DNA from: Cytidiella melzeri
Lineage: Eukaryota; Basidiomycota; Agaricomycetes; Polyporales; Irpicaceae
Assembly: GCA_022592445.1 (NCBI GenBank)
Contig: JABYQR010000286.1
Coordinates: forward strand, 1 to 59,317
DNA length: 59,317 nt
Direction: 5' to 3'
Positions 32,791 through 44,697 of the stretch are shown here, piece by piece. The stretch's first letter is position 1. Each line of letters opens with the position of its first letter. The notes below the pieces were generated by a model that made no database searches, had not been told where the DNA came from, and saw only the letters and a list, made by a program, of their open reading frames with translations. The translations under genes were made by a program, and so were the position numbers.

Positions 32791-34029
32791 TCAATGCCAA
32801 ATGCTGTTACCACAGTCAATATGTATGACAAGATTACTTGGAAAGGTTTTTACCAGGAACAAATTCACTGGTTCAAGTAGCTATTTCAGGCTACATGACC
32901 TACCCAATTTGCTATCAGTAGCATAATCACTAGCGTTAGCAAGGCCATGCAGTGGCAAGTCCAATTCCTGGAGATTGAATGATATATGAAGATTTTGAGC
33001 CACATTTGTCAGTAAACTTGCTCCTGATAGCAGCTTGACTAAGTAATTTTGTTGTGAATGGCTTCTTTGATGAATAATGTATAGTAAATTATTGGTTCAT
33101 TCTCACTGGAGCACACAATAATTCAGGAAAGGAGGACAGTGCTGTGTTGTTTAGGGTGCAAAAAAACGGGTGTGAGTACAGAATGCAAACAGGTTTGTGG
33201 ATTGAAGCGTAGGGGTAAAGGTTGTTTGACGTGTGTCTTCTTTGTGATGGTGTAGAGCTATGTTAACTAATCTGGATACAATCAGGCTACGCTGCAGGTT
33301 GACCAGTGATTATGCTACTCATAGCAAATTGAATAAGTCATATAGCCTGAAATAGTTACTTGAACCAGTGACTTTGTTCCTGGTAAGAACCTTGCCAAGT
33401 AATCTCGTCATTAATATTGACTGTAGTAATGGCATTTGGTATTGATAACACCTTTGATACACAACTTGGTCTGGTATGAAGTGACTGTACTACAATTGGT
33501 AAGTTTGATTTCAGGAAAGAAGCCATACATTGATAAAGGTAGTCGCCAATGGTAGCCAGGAGCTTCATACCTCTTATCATTAATGTTGCGCAGTGTTCAC
33601 TCCCAATTCCAGAACATTACTTGCTTCAAGAATAAGGGGCTTGAGGGTGTCTCATTAGATCAATTGCCATAACATCTCACATGTGTCCTGTTGATGTCTG
33701 AACTGCCTCACCCCCAATGGAATTGCCACAGACCATGTTCTGATTGTAACGCCTGCCTGGAGAGCAGCCAGTGGTTGTGAAACTTTGTGGAACAATCAGA
33801 TGCAGTGCTTGCTGCTGATGCAACCACATCCTGTGGATGTCTGAACTACCTCATCCCCATGCGGACTGCCACAGGCTGTATTCTGATTGTGACTCCTGTT
33901 TAGAAGACAAATAATGGTTTTGAATCTTTGTAGGATAATCATGGAAGAATCAGATACAGTGCTTGCTGCTGATGCAACCACGTCCTATGAATGTGCCTCA
34001 ACCCCATGGGAACTGCCATGGGCTGTGTT
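32791..34029 (-). repeat. Repeat family X, further tail and array fragments
   Basis: 32791-32928 is a + oriented piece of the tail, cut at ATAATC. From 32929 the terminus ACTAGCGTTAGC starts a minus-oriented copy: tail 32929-33650, monomers 33660-34029. That copy is truncated by the LTR nest at 34030. Confidence 0.7.
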
Positions 34030-34256
34030 TGTCACAGATTTTCCAATGTTTCTACAAGACTAGCCTTAACAGGAAACGGTATTGATGGGATATTGATGGG
34101 ACTATCTTCACTAGGGGCAAACACCAACTTCACACATTTTGAAATCTGCATGATTACCCACTTAAATGTTAACTATCAGCAGATAATTGACATGGATAGT
34201 TCAATAGAGACCGGATTTTTCCATCATAGTCACCAGTTTACGGTATCAGGCGCCTA

Positions 34257-35962
34257 TGTCGCGGAGCGACTGCTGCTATGCTGATAACCCTAAAAAGGGA
34301 GTGAAGTAGAGAGGAGGGGGGGTGTCACGGAGACGGAGCTCGACGTAACAACTAGGGACACGGAGTGGAAGACGACGACGAGGTGGTGGCAGGCGTATAG
34401 CACAATGCTCTCACCAGCTATAGACCTTATACAGATATCTAGCCCAGTAAAGACCAAGTTAGTATTGTGACTACCAGCTATGTAGTACAAGAGGGGGTTG
34501 CTTACCTAGCCCAGTAAAGACCAAGAGGTCGAGATGGGGGCTAGGAGCGTACATGCAGCAGTATATATAGACTTCAGGGACCTGCGCACAGACCATGTTG
34601 AGGGCAGGCTTTGCAAGAAGCCGTGTGAACGAAGAACAAAAGAACTACCTAAAGGAGAACAATAGCTATTGTCTAGACCTTGCCAAGAACTCTACCCGTG
34701 AGAGAATCTATCTAAAAGGAGACCAACTGTTGTATTCCATTCCCACACCTGTGAGAACATCCTTCCATAAAGAGAACAATAGGGAAAGAACAATAAGGAG
34801 CCCATGTGGATGGTATCTATGACGTCAAACCCTAGCTATGGGCTGAGCCATGTGCTTGTAGCCATGTGGTCTTACTTAAGCTAAGTCACATGCCAGTGTG
34901 ACGTAGTAGCAAGTAATGTGACCGTGTGGAGCGTCTAAGCCACGTGATACGGGCGCTTAATAGACGTGCAAAGGAGTTTATGCAGAGAGAATTGAAACTA
35001 GGTTGTAGCCCGGAGTTTTACAGATAAAAACAAGAGGTAAATTGCGAAAATTAAGGGCTAGTCAGGCCATCCATGACAGGGGGGTAGATCTCCAACGACG
35101 ACAACGAGGTCAAAGTCAATGATAAGCAGGCAAGCAGGCACTGAGGCCGGATACTGGCAGTGCAAATGACGAAGTTAATATCAGACTTATACTAAGTTAC
35201 ATTGAGTAACTCACCTGGCAGGGCAAATGACAAAGAGGTCAAGATGCAGAACCAGGGAGGGTAAGGGGTACTATATATACTGTGTCTGGGTGGTCTGTGC
35301 ACCAGTTCCCACACTAGGGACTGGAGTAACTGTGGGGCTGGAGTAACAATAGAACAATAAGGGACCAGGGTAACTGTCAAGGACCTGAGTAACTGTCAAG
35401 GACCAGGGTACAGAGAAAAATAGAGCTAGAACAATAGAACAATAGAACAATAGAATAGGAACAATAGAACAATAGAAACTGGGGGAATCCCTAACAATAG
35501 ATAGAAGACAATAGTTGAAAGACAATAGAACAATAAGACCTGGGGGAATCCCTGGGGAATCCCTATCAATGGAAGAGGAACAATAGAACAATAGCCTAGG
35601 TTGATCTGGAACCGCTCCAGATTGAGTCTAGGGTTTGGGTCTGGACTATTGATAAATAGGCAGGATGTCACGTGACCCGGGTTAGGGTTAGGTCTGGTAA
35701 CACTCCTAGCCGGAAAATAAGCGCTCTAGATAGGCGCCTAAGGCTGTAAACTTGTGACATTGTTGGAAAAATCCGGTCTCTGTTGGACTATCCATGTCAA
35801 GCGCCAGAATAAGCGCCTGATAAGCACTGGATAAGCGCTGGATAAGCGCCTAAATAGACACTGGATAAGCGCTGGATAAGCGCCTGATAAGCGCCTATAT
35901 ATTCCCAATAATACCGTTGCCTGGTAAGGCAAGTCTTGTAGAAAAATTGAAAATCTGTGACA
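34257..35962 (-). mobile_element. LTR B1 (minus) nested in B2
   Basis: Ends TGTCGCGGAG (34257) and CTGTGACA (35962) on +. Excluding LTR A it is about 950 bp. Its minus 5' part shares about 190 bp with LTR D, including the GATAAGCGCC minisatellite (about 35795-35905). The rest matches LTR B at 12913. An intron-like segment lies at 35214-35154 (minus). Confidence 0.7.
34323..35078 (-). mobile_element. Solo LTR A, copy 3, inserted in LTR B1
   Basis: 756 bp, minus orientation, ends matching the two other A copies. It sits in a G tract; GGGGG on both sides (34318-34322, 35079-35083) fits a 5-bp target duplication, though a homopolymer cannot prove it. The intron-like segment is 34505-34439 on minus and has a perfect TACTAAC branch motif about 20 nt before its AG. 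Confidence 0.9.
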
Positions 35963-36613
35963 CGCTTATTTTCCATCCAGGACTATTACCGGACCTAACC
36001 CCAACCAGGGTCACATGACATCCTGCCTTATCCCCTAGACTCAATCTGGAGCGGTTCCAGATCAACCTAGGCTATTGTTCTATTGTTCTCCTTCTATTGT
36101 CAGGGATTCCCCAGAGATTCCCCCACTTCTTATTGTCCTATTGTCTTCTGTCTATTGTCTTCTGTCTGTTGTTAGGGATTCCCCCAGTTTCTATTGTTCT
36201 ATTGTTCCTGTTCTATTGTTCTATTGTCTATTGTTCTACGTACCTTGGTCCCTGATTGTTACCATGGTCCGTTACTGTTTTATTGTTACTCCAGCCCCAC
36301 AATTACTCCGGTCCCTAGTGTGGGAACTTGTGCACAGACCACCCAGACACAGTATATATAGTAGACCTTACTCTCCCCAGCTCTGCATCTTGACCTCTCT
36401 GTCATTTGCACTGCTAGGTGAGTTACTGCATGTAACTTAGTATCATACCCTATTAACTGTGTCATTTGCACTGCTAGTATCCGGCCTCAGTGCCTGCTTG
36501 CCTGCTCATCATCATCTTTGACCTTGTTGTCGTTGTTGGAAATCTACCCCCCCTTCCTCTGTACTTCACTCCCTTGTTAGGGTTATCAGCATAGCAGCAG
36601 TCGCTCCGCAACA

Positions 36614-37330
36614 ATAATTCCTAAGCAATCTTGGGCTCAGAATTGTTCCTTAATGTTTGAGAATACAAAATAATGCTATGCAAATTCTGTGCCTTTTCAG
36701 GGGCAGGAATTCTGTTTTATGAGTGGTAGTTAAATCAAAAAGAACAACGAAAGGAAGTTCACCTTTCCAGGCTTAGAAAACCAAGTGAAAAAACTGCCTT
36801 CCTAAAATTTGGCGAGGCATGGGGAAAGCACATGAAAAAATCCAGAAAAGGGAAGGGCAGGTAAAAAAAGTTCCGGCAGCCTGCCTAGTTGCATGCACAT
36901 GCTACCAAAAAGTCCTGGAAAGATGTTTGCCACGTTATCTTTGCCATCACCTGACACATGTGGGAAATCTACTTTTTCTTTAGAATTTTAAATATGTCAG
37001 AAATCTGCCCAAAATCAATATTCACAGGAAAAATATCCCATTTCAGGAGTCCCGAGTTGCGAGTCCGCTGTCCCGGGTTGCGAGTCTGTGGTCTTAAGTT
37101 GCAAGTCCAAGATCCAAGATCAAGTTTCATCAGTCTCGTGCCCAAATTTGGAAGCCAACCATGTATACAACTAGTGCTCACATAGAATTGCTGTATGTAG
37201 TGTTCAGGTACATTGGTAATGAATGTAGTATCCCTAAAAAAGTCGTGAAGTTTGACGGTGCAATTGCACTTGCACTTGAGATGCCTGCCCCGCCTCTGAC
37301 TGCTCAGAGTGTGCCATTCACCGCGTTGAA
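36614..37330. other. Non-coding stretch right of the LTR nest
   Basis: Mostly unique sequence. A short tandem motif GTTGCGAGTC recurs about three times at 37043-37105. A minus ORF of 123 codons here looks like chance. Nothing else recognised. Confidence 0.4.
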
Positions 37331-37339
37331 CCCCATACA

Positions 37340-38320
37340 AGACAATTCGAGAGGTTCATCTTGACGTAGACAACACCATTGCTCCCATCCTCCATGCCCT
37401 GTCCGCCGTGATTGTTGCGGAGGTCCATCTCGATGTCCAAATTGCATGCCTGGGCGGTTTGAGAGCTGCCCAGGGTATCTTGTGCACCACCCAGTGCGCC
37501 AACACAGTCCTGCCGGTTGCCTAGGTCCATTTCAATGTCCAGCCCGGCCCTCAGCACGCTCTCTCCTCCATCTTGCACCTCCTGAACAACCTTGCTCCCT
37601 TCCAGCACATCCTGCATGTAATCCGCGCCCCACAGTGCGTAAAGCTTGCCCTGCTGGTTGCTGAAGTCCCTCGCAACGTCCACACCAACACCAGGCGCCC
37701 CTCTGTGCCTGTCCTCCGCATGTTGAACAACATTGAAGCCCTCCAGAACCTTCTGCGCGCCCCACTTGCCCCACTGCATGCTCAACTCACCCTCCAGGTG
37801 GTTCAGGTTGGCATCAACATCCATTCGGTCCTTGTCAGCACGGCGTGAAGTCTTGTGGTGGCCGCCGAAACCCATCTCAACGTCCACACCAACACCCTGC
37901 ACTCCTTCCATGCCCATCCTCCACCTGCCGAACAACATTGAAGCCCTCCAAAACCTTCTGCACAGCACCCTCGCCCTACTGCACGCTCAACTCGCCCTCC
38001 AGTTGGCTGACAGTAGCGTTGACATCCATTCTGTTGTCCTTGACATGGTGCAAAGTCTTGTGGTCGTTGTCGTTTTGAATGCCCGAGACAGAGAAGACCT
38101 AGCCAATGACCTGCACGTTCCGGTCGTTGGTGTGATCATTGAGGGCCATTTCAATGTTTCCACCGCCCTCTACAATGCTCTAGACACATGTCTTTGCGTC
38201 CTGTACGCCTTGTTTGCGCCCAAGTCCAAACCCTGCTCCCTGGATGCCATGGTGGATGTTTTGGGTCGTCTTTTGGCTGTCCTGCATCTTTTGCTTGGTG
38301 CTTGGTGGAGTTTCAAGTGA
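37340..38320 (+). other. Degenerate ~100-bp tandem repeat tract, possibly a broken repeat-protein gene
   Basis: Both strands are open for long distances (minus 37318-37968; plus 37733-38320). The plus reading gives a repeating hydrophobic unit: LNNLAPFQHILHVIRAP, LNNIEALQNLLRAPLAPLHA, PNNIEALQNLLHSTLALLHA, each followed by a strand such as INIHSVL or VDIHSVV. The minus reading gives a repeating LDIEMDLGN/VLEGxxVVQ unit. The unit is about 100 bp, with a longer-range repeat of about 204 bp (37731 vs 37935). The plus frame needs at least one shift near 37850. I do not recognise the family, and the coding strand is not certain. Confidence 0.4.
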
Positions 38321-38917
38321 CCAGATGATAAAATAGGTGGTTCTGGGTATGCTTTTGAGCACTTTGGATTGTGTGGAAGTGAATGGAAACAGAGTTACTT
38401 CTGGAGATGAAGGTGTTTCCAACTGCGAGAATATGAGCGCACGAGAATCTACGTTGTGTTTGTGAACTTGTGCCTCTTACGCCTCTGTGACCCAAATCCG
38501 GTGATGCAGGGATTTCTTTTTTGTTTTGGCAACCTGGATTATTCAGTAGCAAGGATTGACGGCGTACTGCACACAATTGTGCAGTCTAAGCAGAAAATCA
38601 GTGTGATATTGCGACAGGATCACCAAGTCATGTACCTGTGCTCTCACTTTTGGGGCTACCAGAAAAGCAAAAAATTGGCTATACCACAAGACAGCAATTT
38701 TCGGTTTGTTCACTTCATACAAACATCCTCACTCCAGCCAAATCCAACTGCACAATGTCGTTTGCTGAGGCGGACTTTGCTGGAACAATTTCATTAATAT
38801 AGCAAGGAAAGCTGTTGTCATAATTCAAGGCTCTGCGCCACATTACACCATTTACTCTGCTGAGTACAAATCCCCAAACCTATAATTGTTGTCTTCCTCT
38901 TACTCTTTGTTCTTGTC
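38321..38917. other. Unassigned stretch
   Basis: Short ORFs only, none with recognisable domains. No repeats or transposon ends noticed. Confidence 0.35.
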
Positions 38918-39550
38918 CTAGTCACTGTCTTCGTCTTCCCCTTCGTCTTCTTTGTTGTCCTCGTATTTGTTGTTATCTTGTGCAAAATCTTGCGGCAACA
39001 TGTGAGCCTGGGAAGCTTTGGCGGACTGTTTCTTTGAAGGAGTGGTGCCTGTTGTCTTGTTGGGGTTCCCATCCGTCAAGCGTTTGTACTGGTCCGCAGC
39101 TCTGAGGAACAATGATCTAACTCAGTTCAAGAAGAAACAAAACGGATTGGGATGGCGTACTCCTTCAATGCCACAGGAATGGTCAAATCAACCTCTTTGT
39201 GCATACGCAGGTTGTTCCGGTCCTACTTGTCCAGCCTGTCTAACCAATTCTGGCCGTAACAATTTCAGGGAAGGTCCTTCACTGGCTGCTTCTGAGATTT
39301 GCTTGAACCTGTGGATCTTGAGGGAGGAAAGAACCAGGTTGTCGCAGCGCCGAGTTTGTTGTACTTGGTAAAGAGTGTTGCAGAGTCGAAGAACCTTCTT
39401 GATATCATTCAATCTCCAGCACATCTTCAAAGCCTTGGCCATCACAGTGCTGTCTTGCATCACCGTCTTATTGTCGCTCTGTGCACCAGCACTGCCTACC
39501 TCCAGCATGTCCACCCAATGTTTGCTCAAAGTATGCATTAGCGCACCCAT
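38918..39550 (-). pseudogene. Hypothetical protein fragment(s), minus strand
   Basis: Two minus frames: 39188-39550 (KALKMCWRLNDIKKVLRLC, DNLVLSSLKIHRFKQIS) and, after a frame change, EVDLTIPVALKEYAIPIRF (about 39120-39190). A third minus frame, 38918-39112, is rich in Asp/Glu and Lys (YEDNKEDEGEDEDSD). The chain looks like the decayed end of a gene common in basidiomycete repeats, but I cannot name it. It sits next to the left LTR of Copia-2. Confidence 0.35.
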
Positions 39551-39946
39551 TAGACAACGTTTCGCAAGCTAGAAGGATACAATTTACCAAGGATCAGCAG
39601 CCCGAATAGTGAGCATCATATCACTTACATCTCTTGCCCTACTTCGCTGTTTTGCAGCATTGGCCCCACCAATTTTGTGCCACTGCCTTTGCTAAGTTTC
39701 ATATATTCATGAGCAAATATCACCACACAGCGCTTGTTCCAGAGTGTACCGGGGGCGGTGGAAATATCTGTTAGAAGGCTATGAAAGTAGAGGAAAGTGT
39801 TGAGAGAGCAAGACTGAGAGAGATCACACAGTGGGAGTTGGGGATCAAAAGTGCAAGTTGTTGCATTGATCAGAGTAAGTCTTAAATACGGTAACTACGG
39901 CGCTCGTACGTTAAGCGTCTAAATTAGTATAGTCAAACACTCCCCT

Positions 39947-42598
39947 TCAAGCACAAATATGAAGTAGTTCATTGAAGTGCTTGAGTTTTTCGAGAGGTAG
40001 TGCTTTAGTAAGAGTATCAGCACGTTGATCGTTAGAAGATATATGATGAATAGTTACATACTTCTTGAGTACACAATCGCTGATGAAATTCTTACAAATC
40101 TCGAAGTGTTTAGTTCGTTGCAAATGTTGCTCGTCAGGTGAGCTAACAATTGCAATAGTTGATGCACTGTCAGTATTCATTTTGACAGGATTCATAGTAA
40201 AGTTTAGTAGTTCGTCAATGAGTGCTTTTAGATATATAGCCTCAGTTGACGCATGCGCTAAGGCATATAATTTGGCTTCAGTGACTGATAGTGTTACGAG
40301 TGAACCGCGCTTACTTGACCAAGAGATAAGCGAGTCATTGTATGTGAAGGTGTAGCCCATTATTGGTTTATTGCTGTATGTAGTCATACCGTCAGAATCA
40401 GCGTATCCGACAAGTGAAGTATTAGTAGTAGTTGCTTGGTTTCCTAGGACAAGCCAGTAATTGCACGTTTCCTTCAAGTATAGGTAACACTGTTTAGCTG
40501 CAGCAAAGTGTTCCTTAGAAGGGTCAGCTAAGTATCGTGCAAGTTGACCAGTGCAGTATGCAACGTCTAGTCAAGTACAGACAGCGACGTATTGTAAACC
40601 ACCGACTAAGGACATGTATTGTTTAATAGTGTCAGCGTCCTGACGAGGTTCTTTTGAGTCACGAGGGGCTAAGTTGTGCCCGTGTATCATAGGCGTACGG
40701 CGTGTATGATCGTGGTCAAAGTTGTTTCGTTTAAGTATAGTTTGGATATAATCGCGTTGATGAAGCTTGATAACACCAGAGGCTTTGTCGTAATCGATCT
40801 CCATGCCAAGCATCCAGTGGATAGTGCCACCGTTTGTTACCTCGACATGTTGTCTAAGTGCTATCTCGAATTGTTCAGCGACAACAGAAGTGATAGTACA
40901 GAGAGTAATATCGTTGACATGAACGGCGAGTATAAGTATTAGTTTGTCTCCCTTGTAAAGGTAGAAGACAGTGTTATCATAGTCTGAACGCTTGAGTCCA
41001 AGTTGGAAAAGTATATCGCATAGTACCTTGTACCATCGACGTCCGGCTTGTTTAAGGCCATAGATATTTTTGCGTAGTTCAAGTACCCAGCCCTTAGGCA
41101 AGTTGGGCAGTAAGTTGCCAGGCGGCGGACGAAGATAAAGATCTTCATCATCGTTAATTTTACCGTATAAGTAAGCGGACTTAACATTGAGTTGGTTAAT
41201 CTCGAAGTGTAGTGAAGCCGCAAGTGTAAGTATGAGTCGCATAGAACTCATGCGCGCAACTGGAGCGAACAAGTCATTTGCATAGTAATCAATACCATCG
41301 CGCTGAGAGTATCCTTGCGCAACAAGTCTTGACTTGAGTTTAGTAACTTTGCCATGTTTGTACTTGGTCTTGTAGACAAAGCGAGAACCAGTAATGTTGG
41401 CATTTGGTGGCGGGATACAGTATTCCCAAGTGCCGAGTTGTTCTAGTGTATCAACCTCAAGTTTCATAGACTTAAACCAATCATCTTTGAGAGGATGATT
41501 AAGTACGTCTTTGAAAGTGACAGGGTCACCAACGTCCTCAGCATAGTAAGCGTCAAACTCAGTTAAGTAGAAAGCAATGTTAGTGTCTACTTCGTCGTAG
41601 TTTAGACCACGAGCTTTACACAATAGTTGAGGAGTTCTGTTGGAACGCCTTGGACCAGTAGGGTCAGGCTCGTCGATTTCCATTGGTTCTATGTGAGGGT
41701 TGTCCTCAAGTTCAAGTTGTTTTTTAGTAGTAAGTTTTTCGACATTTGGTTCTTTCTCCCCTTCAATTTGCATCGTAGAGTCAAGAAATTGCAAGTTACG
41801 TTCAACTCCGACACGTTGTCCAAAGTAAACATAGTGACCTTTAGAGTGTTCAGCGAAGCCTATCCAGACTCCCCTTTTACCCTTAGATGCTAGTTTATTT
41901 GTGTGATATTTGTCGTATACGATGCACGGCTGACCGAAGACTTGAAGTCCATCAAGGTTAGCATCTGTGCCATATCGCTTAAAGTAAGGAGTTTTGTAGT
42001 TAAGTATAGTACGAGGAGAACGATTGTGCACATACATTGTGTATAATGCAGCGTACCACCATAGTCGATTTGGTAAAGATGCAGTCTGCAGGTTTACTCG
42101 AATCAAGTTCATAATAGTTTGATGTACACGCTCAGCAACACCGTTTTGCTGAGGAGTATCATGTACAGTAAGACATAATATAGTTCCTTGAGTTTTTAAG
42201 TAAGCGGTCATAGCTTTACTGGTAAAGACACCGTCGTTATCAGCTTGAAGTATCTTGACACAAATACCATATTGCGTCAGTAATTCAGTAGAGAAAATCA
42301 CCCATTGAGTATATGCGTCATCTTTAGTAACTAGTGGTGCAAGTACTAACCATCTAGTGGCATCGTCGACGATAGTTAACCAGTATTTATGTTTAGCAGT
42401 AATTGACGCTGTGGGTAGAGGCCCAAAGATTTCAATATGGAAATGATCTCCGAAAGCTTCAGCTAATGATGAAGAACAAAGTTTGGGTACGGTATTGCAA
42501 TGGATATTGTTGAGTAAACAGTCCTCGCACAGAGTTTCAGTATGGTCAGTTATATGATCAGTAATAATTGGCGAAGTTTGAAGTAGCTTCTTGATCAT
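39947..42598 (-). pseudogene. Copia-2 integrase, reverse transcriptase and RNase H
   Basis: The frame 42598-40571 continues in phase through one TGA (in ...AVCT-stop-LDVAYC..., where the family has Arg) to 39947. Integrase: a Cys pair in CEDCLLNNIHC, then Asp in LTIVDDATRW, Asp in ILQADNDGVF, Glu in QQNGVAERVHQT; the triad is intact. RT: SRFVYKTKYKHG, LVAQGYSQRDGIDY, NQLNVKSAYLYG, KNIYGLKQAGRRWY. The RT dyad is HVND (40910-40921), where related elements have HVDD. RNase H: GYADSDGMTTYSNKP, ISWSSKRGSLVTLSVTEAK, HFEICKNFISDCV. Confidence 0.9.
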
Positions 42599-44697
42599 GA
42601 AGTAACTGAGATGACCGAGTTTTTAAGTAAAGTAATGCCAGTTCTATGCACGCTTGCTAAAGAAGTCACTCGAGTTGATGATAGCGTGTATAAATCATTT
42701 GATTTTCCAACCACAGGCACACAAGTCGAGTTTGAGTCATATATAGTACAAAGGCCATGATAGATCGTAAACTGATAATCAGAGTCGAGTTTTCCAATGC
42801 TGATTAAAGTAAAAGGTAGAGTTGAGTTGAAGCAGACATTTTTCAGCAAGAGTTCAGTAAGCATACCATTTTCCTGTTCTACCTCGAGTACCATGTCACC
42901 AGCAAGTTTCAAAACTAGTTGTTCTGAGTTGGCAACAGTCAGTGCAATAGTTGGTACAGAGTGGACATTGAAAAGTAAGTCTTGATACGGCGTACAGTGT
43001 ATAGTCGTGCCAGTATCAAGAATATGTATCGACTCGTCTGTCGACAAAGTCGCATACAGTGGAAGTAGAGTAGGAAAAGTAGTAGTAGTAAGCGAAGTAC
43101 TTACGTGCATAGTGACGTCAGACTCAGAGAGAGCCGACACCCACACGCTCTGGTTGCAACGAGGAGTAGTGGTCGATGGACCAGCAACAGCGGGAGTGGC
43201 AACAACAGCGGCGGCAGTGGCAGCTTTGCCCTTGGCACCAGCAGCGACAGACTTCCGAGTAATACCCTTCCTCTTCATTGCCTCCTTGGACTTCTCTGTC
43301 CAGGGCGAAGGGCAAGTAGGCGTCGTGTGGCCTGTCTCATTACAGTTGTGACACTTCATCTTCGACGTGTCACAAACGGACTTCTCCTTAGAGTAAGGAG
43401 CAGCAGCCGCATGAGCAGAGGAAGTGGCTTTTGCCAGACGTTCGACACATTTGTCAACTGCTGGTGACGCGGCGGAAGAACCACCAGCGGGCCTATTGCG
43501 AGGGACGAGGGTTGACGAACCCTTAGACCAAGAGCGGTCAAGTGGGTGAGCGAGTCGCCAACTATGGAAGTTGCGGTGAAGCTTGACACTCAGCGAGATG
43601 GGGTTGTAGTTGTATTTCTTGCCAACAGGAGTACAAGAACGCACACCAGCCTCGTAGCTAGCGCGAGTATGTGCATAGGCAGGGGGAATGATGCCAACAA
43701 GGGCGGAGTAGAAGATGTGTTGAGGGAATTCAATCCCCTTGGAGAGAATCTTTGAGTACAAGTTGAGTGCGTCATCGAGTAGTTTGTCCATTTTGTGGAC
43801 AGGACGGCGGAGGGAGAAGAGTTGGAATATTTCGTTCGCGTCCGACATAGTAGAGGTTGGTTTGAAACGTTCGGAGAGTTTCTCCATCAGTCTGTGAGGC
43901 GCGGTCTTGTTGAGATAGTTCGCCATCACAGAGTCTGCGATGTGTCCAGCCAGGACGTTAAAGACGGCCCGTTGGACCTCTTGAGGAATGGTAAGACCAC
44001 CCCTATAGCTGTCGAAGTCGACAATAGTCGACATTGCAGTATCAACGCGGAACTTTCACATCGGCCAGGTGTCAGGACCCGTAAGTTTGCCAACATCTGC
44101 GAAGGCTTTGTGGACATCACTAAGCGACATAGTATACTCCACATCGTGTTTTGTAGGCACGCAAAGGAGGGACGACACCGCTTGCGCGGAGTCAGTAGGG
44201 CCAGATGGCGAGGGGGATGGTGCGCGATAGGCTCTGGGCAGTTTGCCCCGTCGCCTTTTGTGCGCGTCGTCGTCGTCTATAGCATTGTGGCTATCATCTG
44301 ACAACGGCGTAGTAGGGTGACGGCAAGCAAAGTCGTCGCGGAGCGTGTCGAATGGAGTGCGTCGGCAATCTGAGGGGGGTGCTGAGACTCGATGTGATGC
44401 TGTGATGCGGGCAGTTGGTTGATCGACGACAGCAGAGGTAGTAGAGACGTTGGGGGCGTGGTCAGAAGGTGCAGGACCTGGGGTACCAGCGCCAGAAGCA
44501 GAAGACATTGTAGATTGTTGAGGAGGAGTAGGAGGAGGAGGAGGAGTTGGAGTAGGAGTGAAGACAGGGGTACTCCTGTGAGTACGAGGAGGGCAAGTGA
44601 AAGGCCTGGAGGTAGTGGTACCTTGGTAGAAGTCGGTTTGGTGTCGTTCGCGCGTAGAACGACGAGGTTGAGACTGATCAGCAAGATCAGAGCTCAT
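42595..44697 (-). pseudogene. Copia-2 gag and protease
   Basis: Starts at the ATG at 44697 (MSSDLADQSQPRRSTRER) with a Pro/Thr-rich leader. It reaches a TGA at 44056-44058 (TWPM-stop-KFRVDTAM) and continues in the same frame as gag: FNVLAGHIADSVMANYLN, HRLMEKLSERFKPTSTM. The zinc knuckle CHNCNETGHTTPTC is complete (CX2CX4HX4C). Protease: SIHILDTGTTIHCTPYQDL (DTG). The frame ends at 42595 and pol begins one base out of phase at 42598, either a small indel or a -1 shift site. Confidence 0.85.

Larger units (their letters stand above)
34030..36613 (+). mobile_element. LTR B2 (plus), split by an inverted LTR B1 that itself holds LTR A copy 3
   Basis: B2 consists of 34030-34256 and 35963-36613, TGTCACAGATTTTCC... 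to ...CGCTCCGCAACA. It has TATATATA (36353-36360) and an intron-like segment 36418-36477 between exact GTCATTTGCACTGCTAG repeats (36401-36417, 36461-36477). The two halves align across the insert with LTR B at 12913-13659. No matching target duplication is seen around B2 or B1, so rearrangement after insertion is likely. Confidence 0.72.

Noticed and set aside
16992..34822. A 75-78 codon ORF (MLRAGFAR...) open in all three LTR A copies (16992-17228, 21370-21597, 34595-34822)
   Set aside because: It runs antisense to the LTR promoter and the copies are too similar for openness to be informative. No family resemblance.
42590..42600. Programmed -1 frameshift between Copia-2 gag-protease and pol
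   Set aside because: No clear slippery heptamer is visible at the overlap, and the element already carries two TGA lesions, so a simple indel is more likely.
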